Positions 25,250 to 32,743 of a DNA stretch of 64,000 bases are shown piece by piece. The position numbers and the translations under genes were made by a program. The notes under the pieces are model-generated. The model searched no databases, was not told the origin of the DNA, and saw only the letters and a program-made list of their open reading frames with translations. The stretch covers positions 13,385-77,384 of the forward strand of contig CAMLJY010000027.1 of assembly GCA_946480465.1 (NCBI GenBank), given 5' to 3'. The stretch is from an uncultured Burkholderiales bacterium (GTDB lineage Bacteria; Pseudomonadota; Gammaproteobacteria; Burkholderiales; Burkholderiaceae). Every line of letters starts with the position of its first letter. Position 1 is the first letter of the stretch.

Positions 25250-26578
25250 ATGCGCACCTTGACCGAACCCGCCCGCGAAACGCCGGTGATCGCCGAGGCC
25301 GAGGTGGTGGTGCTGGGCGGCGGACCGGCCGGCATCACCGCCGCGGCCGCGGCGGCACGCGCCGGGCGCCGCACGCTGCTGGTCGAGCGCTACGGCTTTC
25401 TCGGCGGCATGGGCACGGCCGCCGGCGTCACCAACTTCTGCGGCCTGCACGCCAACGTGCACGGCCAGGTCACGCAGGTGGTGCGCGGCCTGGCCGACGA
25501 GCTGCTCGACCGCCTGCGTGCGCTGGGTGGCCTGAACGAACCGCACGAGCTCTTCGGCGGCAGGATCGCCGCGCAGGCCTACGACAACGCGGCGCTGAAG
25601 GTCGCGGCCGACCAGCTGGTGCTGGGCCATGGGGCGCGGCTGCTGTTCCACGCGTGGGCAGCCGGCGTGGTGATGCGCGATGAGCACCAGATCGCCGCGC
25701 TGCTGGTCGAGACCAAGTCGGGCCGCGGTGCCATCGCGGCCGAGGTCTTCATCGATTGTTCCGGCGATGCCGACCTGGCCGCCGCCGCCGGCGTGCCCTG
25801 TGACAAGGACGAACTGCTCTACCCGTCGACGATGTTCCGCATCAACGGCGTCGACGCCGCGCGCGCGGGTGATGCGTGGAACCGCATCGGCCGGTTGATG
25901 GCCGCGGCCGAGGCGCGCGGGCGGCGCTTTCCGCGCCGCGCGCCGATCGTCCGGCCGCAGAAGAACCCGGGCGAGTGGCGCGTCAACGTCACCCAGCTGG
26001 CCAATCCCGACGGCAGCGCGGTGGACGGCACCGATGCCTGGCAGCTCTCCGCCGCCGAGGTCGAGGGCCGGCGCCAGATCGTCGACTTCATGGACTTCCT
26101 GCGCAGCGATGCGCCGGGCTTCGAAGCCGCCTACCTGCTGGAGATCGCGCCGCAGGTCGGCATCCGCGAGACGCGGCGCGTGCAGGGCCTGGCGCGCCTG
26201 ACCGAGCAGGACGTGCTCGGCTGCGCCCGCTTCGCCGATGCGATCGGCGTCAACGGCTGGCCGATCGAGGCCCACGTGGCCGGCGACGTGCGCTTCACCT
26301 TCCCGCCCGGCCTGGGCACGCACTGCGGCTACAACCAGCTGCCGCTGGGCATGGTGCTGCCGCAGCGGGTGGACAACCTGCTGGTGGCCGGCCGCTGCGC
26401 CTCGATGACGCACGGCGGGCAGTCGGCCGCGCGCGTCAGCGGCGCCTGTTTCGTGATGGGCGAGGCCGCCGGAACCACCGCCGCGCTCGCGCTGGCCCGA
26501 CACTGCGCGCCTCGGGCCGTGTCGGCGGCCAGCGTGCGCGACGAGCTGCGCGGCCATGGCGTCTTCCTGGGCGATTGA
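25250..26578 (+). CDS. FAD-dependent oxidoreductase
   Basis: A 442-residue flavoprotein of the FAD_oxidored (PF12831-like) type: VVVLGGGPAGITAAAAAARAG at the N-terminus (about 20-40), LLVERYGFLGGMGTAAGV, VFIDCSGDADLAAAAGV in the middle, and NLLVAGRCASMTHGGQSAARV near the end. No signal peptide. The ATG overlaps a preceding TGA by sharing bases (ctgATG). The neighbours are a Bug-type binding protein and a dioxygenase, so it probably belongs to a catabolic pathway. Confidence 0.8.
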   Translation: MRTLTEPARETPVIAEAEVVVLGGGPAGITAAAAAARAGRRTLLVERYGFLGGMGTAAGVTNFCGLHANVHGQVTQVVRGLADELLDRLRALGGLNEPHELFGGRIAAQAYDNAALKVAADQLVLGHGARLLFHAWAAGVVMRDEHQIAALLVETKSGRGAIAAEVFIDCSGDADLAAAAGVPCDKDELLYPSTMFRINGVDAARAGDAWNRIGRLMAAAEARGRRFPRRAPIVRPQKNPGEWRVNVTQLANPDGSAVDGTDAWQLSAAEVEGRRQIVDFMDFLRSDAPGFEAAYLLEIAPQVGIRETRRVQGLARLTEQDVLGCARFADAIGVNGWPIEAHVAGDVRFTFPPGLGTHCGYNQLPLGMVLPQRVDNLLVAGRCASMTHGGQSAARVSGACFVMGEAAGTTAALALARHCAPRAVSAASVRDELRGHGVFLGD

Positions 26579-26626
26579 GCGCCATTCCCCATCCTTCATT
26601 GCCCCTTTCATCGAGGAGATCCGTTC

Positions 26627-27646
26627 GTGACGATCAGCAAACGCCAACTGCTTTCGCTGCTTGCCGGTGCGCCCGCGGCGCTGGCGCTGCCCGCGTGGGC
26701 CCAGGCGCCGGCGCGGCCGGCCGCCGGTGGCACCGCGGCACCCGCCGTGCCGTGGCCCACGCAGCCGCTGAAGATCCTGGTCGGCTTTCCCCCGGGGTCG
26801 ACGCCGGACCTGGCGGCCCGCGCGATCGCCGAGGCGCTGGGCCGCAACATCGGCCAGCCGGTGGTGGTCGAGAACCGCCCCGGTGCCAGCGGCAACATCG
26901 CCGCCGACCTGGTCGCCAAGTCCACCGACAACCACACCATCGGCGTGCTGATCAACGGCAACCTGACGGTGGCGAAGATGCTGAACGACAAGCTGCCGTT
27001 CGATCCGGCGAAGGACTTCACGCCGCTCTCGCTGATCGGCACCGCCCCGCTATTGCTCACGGTGAGCGGCCAGGCGACGGGCCGGACGCCGACCGAGTGG
27101 CTGCACTGGGCGCGCAGCCTCGAGGGCAGGGGCAACTACGGCACGCCGGGCGTCGGCACCGTCGGGCACCTGGGCATGGAGCTGATCAAGAGCAAGACCG
27201 GCATCCAGGCGGTGCACGTGCCCTTTGCCGGCAACCCGCAGGTCATCAACGCGATGCTGGCCGGGCAGGTGCAGCTGGCGCTGCTGCCACCGGGGCTGGC
27301 GCTGCCGCACGTGCGCAGCGGCAGGTTGAAGGCGGTGGGTCTGACCTCGCCGGGGCGCAGCACGCTGGTGACCGACCAGCCGACGCTGCGCGAGGCGGCG
27401 GTGACCGGCGCCGATCTGGAGATCTGGACCGCTGCCGCCGGCCCGGCGTCGATGCCGGCGCCGGTTGTGGCCCGGCTCGGCGCGGCGATCGTCGAGGCGG
27501 TGCGCGCACCCGACTCGCGGCAGCGCCTGCTGAACGCCGGCTGGCAGGCCGTGGGCACCGCCCCCGAAGGCCTGGTCAACCGCATGAAGGCGGACACCGC
27601 GCAGCTGGGCGGCATCATCCAGATGCGCGGCATCAAGTCGGAATGA
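26627..27646 (+). CDS. Bug-family (tripartite tricarboxylate transporter) solute-binding protein
   Basis: A 339-residue exported protein. The signal peptide ends near ALPAWAQ (about residue 25). The mature part shows the Bug/TctC pattern: WPTQPLKILVGFPPGSTPDLAARAIAE, VVVENRPGASGNIAADLVAKS, and GTVGHLGMELIKSKTGI. These proteins bind small, often carboxylated, compounds in the periplasm; Burkholderiales carry many without adjacent membrane subunits, and none is adjacent here. GAGGAGA precedes the GTG start. The stop overlaps the next ATG. Confidence 0.88.
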   Translation: MTISKRQLLSLLAGAPAALALPAWAQAPARPAAGGTAAPAVPWPTQPLKILVGFPPGSTPDLAARAIAEALGRNIGQPVVVENRPGASGNIAADLVAKSTDNHTIGVLINGNLTVAKMLNDKLPFDPAKDFTPLSLIGTAPLLLTVSGQATGRTPTEWLHWARSLEGRGNYGTPGVGTVGHLGMELIKSKTGIQAVHVPFAGNPQVINAMLAGQVQLALLPPGLALPHVRSGRLKAVGLTSPGRSTLVTDQPTLREAAVTGADLEIWTAAAGPASMPAPVVARLGAAIVEAVRAPDSRQRLLNAGWQAVGTAPEGLVNRMKADTAQLGGIIQMRGIKSE

Positions 27647-28488
27647 GCATGCTGCTGTCCCGCGAGCAGATAGCGCGTTATCACGCCGAAGGCTTCCTGG
27701 TGCTGCCCGGCTTCAAGAGCGCGGCCGAGGTGGCGGCGCTGCGCGAGCGGGCCCTGGCCATCGTCGAAGCCTTCGAGCCCGGCGCCAGGCGCACGATCTT
27801 CAGCACCACCGACCAGGCCCGCGGCACCGGCGACGACTTCCTCGCGTCGGCCGAGGGCATCCACTGCTTCTTCGAGGAAGAGGCCTTCGGCCCCGACGGC
27901 GAGCTGCGCCAGGCCAAGGCGCTGTCGATCAACAAGATCGGCCACGCGATGCACGACCTGGACCCGGTCTTCGAGCGCTTCTCCCGCGGGCCCCGCATGG
28001 CGGCGCTGGCGCGCGACCTGGGTCTGGCCGACGCGAAGCTGTGGCAATCGATGTACATCTTCAAGCAGCCCGGCATCGGTGGCGAGGTGAAGTGGCACCA
28101 GGACGCGACCTTCTTCGACACCACGCCCTGCAGCGTCACCGCCTTCTGGTTCGCGCTGGAAGACGCCACCCGCGACAACGGCTGCCTGTGGGTGGAGCCC
28201 GGCGGACACCGCGGCCCGCTGCGCGAGCGCTTCGTGCGCGAGGGCAACGTGGTGCGCATGGAGACGCTGGACCGCACGCCCTGGCCGGACGACGCCGTGG
28301 CCGTGCCGGTGGAGGTCGAGGCCGGCACGCTGGTCTGCTTCCACGGCCTGCTGCCGCACTGGAGCGCACCGAACCGCTCGCCGCAGTCGCGCCACGCCTA
28401 CACGCTGCATGCGACCGACGGCAGCAGCGCCTATTCGCCGGCCAACTGGCTGCAGCGCGCCAGGCTGCCGCTGCGCGGCTTCGACTGA
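27643..28488 (+). CDS. Phytanoyl-CoA dioxygenase family protein
   Basis: A 281-residue Fe(II)/2-oxoglutarate oxygenase of the PhyH family. The metal motif H-x-D is at residues 152-154 (KWHQDATFF), with the distal His in CFHGLLPHWSAPNRS and the 2-oxoglutarate Arg near SRHAYTLH. The DNGCLWVEPGGHRG loop is typical. It overlaps the Bug gene by ATGA and ends the operon. The real substrate is unknown and need not be a CoA ester. Confidence 0.85.
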   Translation: MSMLLSREQIARYHAEGFLVLPGFKSAAEVAALRERALAIVEAFEPGARRTIFSTTDQARGTGDDFLASAEGIHCFFEEEAFGPDGELRQAKALSINKIGHAMHDLDPVFERFSRGPRMAALARDLGLADAKLWQSMYIFKQPGIGGEVKWHQDATFFDTTPCSVTAFWFALEDATRDNGCLWVEPGGHRGPLRERFVREGNVVRMETLDRTPWPDDAVAVPVEVEAGTLVCFHGLLPHWSAPNRSPQSRHAYTLHATDGSSAYSPANWLQRARLPLRGFD

Positions 28489-28512
28489 GGCAGCCGCGCG
28501 GCGAGGGGCGGT

Positions 28513-28539
28513 CCCCTCCGGCATCGTGGCCGGACGGGG
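28513..28539. terminator. Hairpin between convergent genes
   Basis: CCCCTCCGGC and GCCGGACGGGG pair with one bulged base around a 6-base loop, followed by ATGTTTCT on the plus strand. It lies between the dioxygenase and dadA stops and could stop transcription for the plus-strand operon; the T-run is weak. Confidence 0.45.
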
Positions 28540-28564
28540 ATGTTTCTAACGATCGATGGGCGCG

Positions 28565-29863
28565 TCAGGCGGTGCGCAGCGTGCTGGCGCCGCGCCGGTC
28601 CTCGCGCGTGAGGCCGGTGAAGGCGAAGTCCAGTGCCGGCAAGCGCCCGGAGACGATCTCGGCAATCGCCTTGCCCGAGCCGGCGGAGTGCGTCCAGCCC
28701 AGCGTGCCGTGGCCGGTGTTGAGGAACAGGTTGGCGATCTTCGAGCGGCCGACATAGGGCACGTTCGACGGCGTGGCCGGGCGCAGGCCGGTCCAATAGC
28801 GGGCGCCCTGGCCGTCGGTCATGCGCGGGAACAGCTCGCGCACGCGCCGCACGATGGCCTCGCAGCGGGTCAGGTTCAGCGTGGTGTCGTAGCCGTTCAG
28901 CTCCGCCGTGCCTGCGATGCGCAGGCGGTTGCCCAGGCGCGAGAACACCAGCTTGTACTCGTCGTCCGTCAGCGACACGGAGTACGACTGCGCCGAGTCG
29001 ATCACCGGCAAGGTCACCGAGTAGCCCTTGGCCGGGTAGATGTTCAGCGAAATGCCCAACTGCTTCGCGAATCCGGCCGAGAACGAGCCCAGGCACAACA
29101 CGAAGCGGTCCGCGGTGAGCGTGCGCACGATGCCCAGCGCATCAGCTGCCTGCACCGCATCCAGCCGGTCGCCGGCGTGCTGCAGTCCGACGATGCGCGT
29201 CTCGTACAGGAACTGCACGCCCGCGGCGGCGCAGCGCGCGGCCAGGGCTTGCGTGAAGGCGTGGGCATCGCCCGATTCGTCGCTGGGCGTCATGCTGCCG
29301 CCGACGATGCGCTCGCGGCATTGCGCGAGCGCGGGCTCGATGGCCACGCACTCGTCGGCCGTCTTCATGTCCAGCTCGCAGCCGTGCTCGCGCATCACGC
29401 GCGCGGGCTCCTGCGCGGCGGCGTATTCGGCCTCGCTCGTGTAGAAGTGCAGGATGCCCTTCGTCAGCTGGTCGTACTGCAGGCCCAGCTCTGCGCGCAG
29501 CTGCTGCAAGGTGGTGCGGCTGTAGAGGCCCAGGTTGACGATCTGGCGGATGTTGTGACGCGTGCGCGCCGGCGTGCATTCACGCAGGAAGGACAGCCCC
29601 CACAGCCACTGCCGCGCATCCGGGCGCAGTCGGAACAACAGCGGCGCATCCTCCTTCGCCAGCCACTTCAGCACCTTCAGCGGCGCCCCCGGGTTGGCCC
29701 AGGGCTCGGCATGCGAGACCGAGATCTGCCCGCCGTTGGCGAAGCTGGTTTCGAGGCCGGCCGCGGGCTGGCGGTCGATGACGGTGACCTCGTGGCCTGC
29801 CTGGCGCAGGAACCAGGCCGAGGTGATGCCGGTGACGCCGGCGCCGAGCACGATGACTTTCAT
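28565..29863 (-). CDS. dadA: D-amino acid dehydrogenase (DadA-type FAD oxidoreductase)
   Basis: A 432-residue flavoenzyme with MKVIVLGAGVTGITSAWFLRQAG at the N-terminus, LETSFANGGQISVSHAEPWANPGAPLKVLKWL and, at the end, YWTGLRPATPSNVPYVG and GHGTLGWTHSAGSGKAIAE, all typical of DadA. DadA oxidises D-amino acids, chiefly D-Ala, to the keto acid and ammonia at the cytoplasmic membrane. The leader carries a tandem glycine riboswitch (30001-30200), so expression should answer glycine. That hints that glycine or a related amino acid is a substrate or signal. The ATG at 29863 is the family start. No racemase gene is adjacent. Confidence 0.85.
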   Translation of the reverse strand: MKVIVLGAGVTGITSAWFLRQAGHEVTVIDRQPAAGLETSFANGGQISVSHAEPWANPGAPLKVLKWLAKEDAPLLFRLRPDARQWLWGLSFLRECTPARTRHNIRQIVNLGLYSRTTLQQLRAELGLQYDQLTKGILHFYTSEAEYAAAQEPARVMREHGCELDMKTADECVAIEPALAQCRERIVGGSMTPSDESGDAHAFTQALAARCAAAGVQFLYETRIVGLQHAGDRLDAVQAADALGIVRTLTADRFVLCLGSFSAGFAKQLGISLNIYPAKGYSVTLPVIDSAQSYSVSLTDDEYKLVFSRLGNRLRIAGTAELNGYDTTLNLTRCEAIVRRVRELFPRMTDGQGARYWTGLRPATPSNVPYVGRSKIANLFLNTGHGTLGWTHSAGSGKAIAEIVSGRLPALDFAFTGLTREDRRGASTLRTA

Positions 29864-30000
29864 GGGGAGCACTCTCCGATTCGCAAGGACAACGCTGAAG
29901 CGAAACGAACGAGAGTGGCGCGCAGGACGTGCTGGCGGCCGGTCCCGGGAGGGACGCGAAGCGCGCGCGGCAAGGCCCGTGATGCCTTCTCTCGCGCCGC

Positions 30001-30200
30001 TCCCGCTGTCCTTGGTACCTGAGAGATTCGGGCCGGTCCCCGCGGGGATGCCCTTGCTCCTTCGGTGGAAGCCCTGGGCGGGCTTCACTCTCCAGTGTCG
30101 GCTGTGACCGGAACCAGTACCGGGCCTGAGCGTGTATGGGAGGTTGCGCCTTCGGCGGCAGTGCCTGCTTCGCAGGACGCTGCGCTCTCCTGGTTCCGGG
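30001..30200 (-). promoter_or_regulatory. Tandem glycine riboswitch (gcvT motif) in the dadA leader
   Basis: Read on the minus strand, aptamer 1 (about 30200-30108) has GGAGAG (30190-30185), GCCGCCGAAGGCGCAA (30159-30144) and a closing stem GGAACC/GGTTCC. Aptamer 2 (about 30095-30003) has GGAGAG (30093-30088), CCGAAGGAGCAAG (30065-30053) and CTCTCAGGTACC with AAGGACAG (30025-30006). These are the conserved gcvT-motif blocks, twice, in the right order. About 140 bases of expression platform follow before dadA, including a GTCCC/GGGAC hairpin and CGGAGAG close to the start codon. Confidence 0.9.
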
Positions 30201-30431
30201 GGCGGATTCTCGGTGGAGGCGCCTCGGCGGGTCAAGCGGCGTAGCGCTGCCCGCGCGCGCGTCCACGGGCTGCACGTCGTGGACCGCCACGGCCGAGCGA
30301 GTGCGTGGTGCCATGGGAGTGCGATGCCGCAAGCACCAACTTCCTTCTACCTCGCGCCCTGCCTCTCGCCGCCCCGCGTGGCGGCTTGGTGCATCCCGGG
30401 CAAGACACGCGACGCTTGACCGTCTCCGGAC
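30201..30431. other. Gap between the riboswitch and vapC
   Basis: About 230 bases with no convincing gene. It should hold the dadA promoter on the minus strand, but no clear -35/-10 pair was seen. GTCCAC and GTGGAC (within 30261-30285) can pair. Long frames across it and the riboswitch have no protein-like composition. Confidence 0.4.
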
Positions 30432-30854
30432 TTACTGCAGCGCGGTCCAGCGCAGGCCTGAAAAGCGGGCGAAGTCGCGGTCGAAGCTGATCAGCTCCGC
30501 GTTGTGTTCGATGGCCATCGCCGCAAGGTGCGCGTCCGAGACCAGCGATCCGCCCTGGCCCACGCCGATCAGCAGGCGGGACAGGATGGCCGCGTGGCGA
30601 TCACCGGGCGCCAGGGTGGTTGCAGCAGGGTGGTCGAGCCAGCTGTGCACCACCTGCAGCGCGTCTTCCACCGTCAGCGGGTTGCTGAGGATGCCGTTGC
30701 GCGTGGTGAGGCGAAGAAAGCCCAGCAGCACGGTCCAAGGCAGGCCGACGTCGCCTTCGGTGAAAGCCTGCTGCAGCGCTTGCTTGGCCACTGCATGCTG
30801 TGGCGACGCGGTGTTCACTGCGTACAGCAGCACGTTCACGTCCGGCAGCTTCAT
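30432..30854 (-). CDS. vapC: PIN-domain toxin (VapC family)
   Basis: A 140-residue PIN-domain ribonuclease. The first acidic residue is Asp5 (MKLPDVNVLLYAVN); others are in SDAHLAAMAIEHNAELISFDRDFARF. These line the metal site of VapC toxins, which usually cut tRNA or rRNA. The ATG overlaps the antitoxin stop, so translation is coupled, and the pair shares the palindromic operators at 31127-31161. Confidence 0.85.
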   Translation of the reverse strand: MKLPDVNVLLYAVNTASPQHAVAKQALQQAFTEGDVGLPWTVLLGFLRLTTRNGILSNPLTVEDALQVVHSWLDHPAATTLAPGDRHAAILSRLLIGVGQGGSLVSDAHLAAMAIEHNAELISFDRDFARFSGLRWTALQ

Positions 30855-31108
30855 GCGCCGCGTGCCAGCTTGGCCGCCAGGTCGCGGTCTTCCAGCTCTT
30901 CGGCCAGGGCCAGGGCCTTGGTCAGGTCCACCCGCGCGCTGCCCATGTCGTGGCATGGCCATTGGGGGGGCGGTGCCTTGCCGCGCCGCGGCCGCAGCCC
31001 GGCGCGCACAGCCTCGTTCAGCGTCACCTTGAAGGGCTTGCCGCTGCGGTAGGCCGCCTTGGTGAGCATTTCCTTGACGTCGGGATCGAGCGTGATGGTG
31101 GTGCGCAT
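30851..31108 (-). CDS. vapB: VapB-type antitoxin
   Basis: An 85-residue protein with an N-terminal ribbon-helix-helix segment (MRTTITLDPDVKEMLTKAAYRSGKPFKVTLNEAVRAGL) and a charged C-terminal tail that would wrap the toxin. CAGGAGG stands before the ATG. RHH antitoxins bind short palindromes in their own promoter; two identical copies of GCATCATGATGC lie just upstream. Confidence 0.85.
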   Translation of the reverse strand: MRTTITLDPDVKEMLTKAAYRSGKPFKVTLNEAVRAGLRPRRGKAPPPQWPCHDMGSARVDLTKALALAEELEDRDLAAKLARGA

Positions 31109-31126
31109 GCGTACCTCCTGAGATGA

Positions 31127-31161
31127 GCATCATGATGCCATGACCTGGCGCATCATGATGC
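31127..31161. promoter_or_regulatory. Doubled palindromic operator of vapBC
   Basis: The perfect 12-base palindrome GCATCATGATGC occurs at 31127-31138 and again at 31150-31161, starts 23 bases apart. They lie 19-53 bases upstream of vapB on the minus strand, where its promoter must be, and also upstream of the binding-protein gene at 31233, which the same repressor could affect. Confidence 0.7.
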
Positions 31162-31232
31162 TTTTCAGGTTCCCGGGCAGGTGGAGCGTGGTGCCGCTAG
31201 GATGCGGCACCGCCCGCGAGAAGGAGCCCGCC

Positions 31233-32726
31233 ATGATCCGCCGCCGCACCGCCTTGAGCCTGCCCGCCGCCGCGTTCGCCCTGCAGCCCTGGTGGGCCGA
31301 GGCGCAGGGATCGAAGAAGGATTCGCTGGTGCTGGCGATGACGCTGGAGCCGCCGGGGCTCGACCCCACCGCGGGCGCGGCGTCTGCGATCGGCGAGGTC
31401 GTGCTCTACAACGTCTTCGAGACGCTGACCAAGATCAACGGCGACTCGTCCGTCACGCCGCTGCTGGCGCAGAGCTGGACCGTGACGCCTGACAACAAGA
31501 CCTGGGCCTTCAAGCTGCGCCCCGGCGTGAAGTTCCAGAACGGCGAGCCTTTCAACGCCAAGGCGGTGAAGTTCTCGTTCGAGCGCGCGGCCGAGGCCGC
31601 CAGCGTCAACAAGGACAAGGCCACCTTCGCCAACATCGTCAACATCGCGCTCACCGACGACCTGACCGTCGTGCTGACGCTGAAGAACCAGAACCCCGAC
31701 TTCCTGTTCCAGCTCGGCCAGGCGACCGCTGTCATCGTCGAACCCAAGAGCGCGGCGACCAACGCGACGCAGCCGGTGGGCACCGGCCCCTACAGGCTGG
31801 AAAGCTGGGCCAAGGGCTCGTCCATCGTGCTGGCGCGCTGGGACGGTTTCCGCGACCCCGCCTCGATCAAGCTGCGCCGGGTGACGGTGCGCTTCATCAG
31901 CGACACGGCGGCCCAGGTGGCCGCGATGCTGGCCGGGGACGTCGACCACTTCCCGCGCATTGCCGCCGCGCGCACGCTGGAGCAGTTCAAGCGCGACAAG
32001 CGCTTCCAGGTCACCATCAGCGGCTCGCGCGCCAAGACCATCCTCGCCATCAACAACAAGAAGAAGCCGCTGGACGATGTGCGGGTGCGCCGCGCCATCG
32101 CGATGGCGATCGACCGCAAGCAGGTGGTCGAAGGCGCGGCCGAGGGCTTCGGCACGCCGATCGGCAGCTTCTACGTGCCGGGTGCGCCCGGCTACGTCGA
32201 CCTGACCGCCGTGAACGCCTACAACCCGGAGCGCGCCAAGGCCTTGCTGAAGGAAGCCGGCGTGACGACACCGCTGGAGTTGTCGCTGAAGCTGCCGCCG
32301 CCGCCCTATGCGCGCCAGGGCGGCGAGGTGATCGCGGCGATGCTGGCCAAGGTCGGCATCGTCGCGAAGCAGGAGAACGTGGAGTGGGCGCAGTGGCTCT
32401 CGGGCGTCTACGGCCAGAAGGCCTATGACCTGACGCTCGTCTCGCACGTCGAGCCGCTGGACTTCGGCAACTTCGCGCGGCCGGGGTACTACTGGAACTA
32501 CGAGTCCACCAAGTTCAACGAGCTGTGGGCGAGGGTCAACGCCACGGCCGACACGAAGCAGCGCCATCAACTGCTGGCCGAGCTGCAGCGCCTGGTGGCC
32601 GACGATGCCGTGGCGGCCTACCTCTACCAGCCGACCTGGATCACCGTGTCCAGCGCGCGGCTCAAGGGCATCTGGAAGGACATGCCGATCTTCGCCAACG
32701 ACCTGTCCGCGCTGTCCTGGGCCTAA
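31233..32726 (+). CDS. ABC transporter substrate-binding protein (family 5, peptide/nickel type)
   Basis: A 497-residue exported binding protein. The signal has a twin-arginine-like start (MIRRRTALSLPAAAFAL) and likely ends near WAEAQG (about residue 25). Family motifs are LAMTLEPPGLDPTAG, VLYNVFETLTKI, SWTVTPDNKTWAFKLRPGVKFQNGEPFNAKAVKFSFER and NNKKKPLDDVRVRRAIAMAID. Such proteins bring peptides or other small molecules to a Dpp/Opp-type importer, but no permease or ATPase gene is nearby. GAAGGAG precedes the ATG. A TPR gene follows after 17 bases. Confidence 0.87.
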   Translation: MIRRRTALSLPAAAFALQPWWAEAQGSKKDSLVLAMTLEPPGLDPTAGAASAIGEVVLYNVFETLTKINGDSSVTPLLAQSWTVTPDNKTWAFKLRPGVKFQNGEPFNAKAVKFSFERAAEAASVNKDKATFANIVNIALTDDLTVVLTLKNQNPDFLFQLGQATAVIVEPKSAATNATQPVGTGPYRLESWAKGSSIVLARWDGFRDPASIKLRRVTVRFISDTAAQVAAMLAGDVDHFPRIAAARTLEQFKRDKRFQVTISGSRAKTILAINNKKKPLDDVRVRRAIAMAIDRKQVVEGAAEGFGTPIGSFYVPGAPGYVDLTAVNAYNPERAKALLKEAGVTTPLELSLKLPPPPYARQGGEVIAAMLAKVGIVAKQENVEWAQWLSGVYGQKAYDLTLVSHVEPLDFGNFARPGYYWNYESTKFNELWARVNATADTKQRHQLLAELQRLVADDAVAAYLYQPTWITVSSARLKGIWKDMPIFANDLSALSWA

Positions 32727-32743
32727 ATCGAGAAGGGCGCGTC

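Noticed and set aside
30132..31032. Cys- and Arg-rich open frames on the plus strand over the dadA leader
   Set aside because: They lie over the tandem glycine riboswitch and antisense to vapBC; composition is that of a GC-rich shadow frame.
30432..31161. Horizontal island around vapBC
   Set aside because: Base composition and codon use look like the neighbours, and no integrase, transposase or target-site duplication was found.
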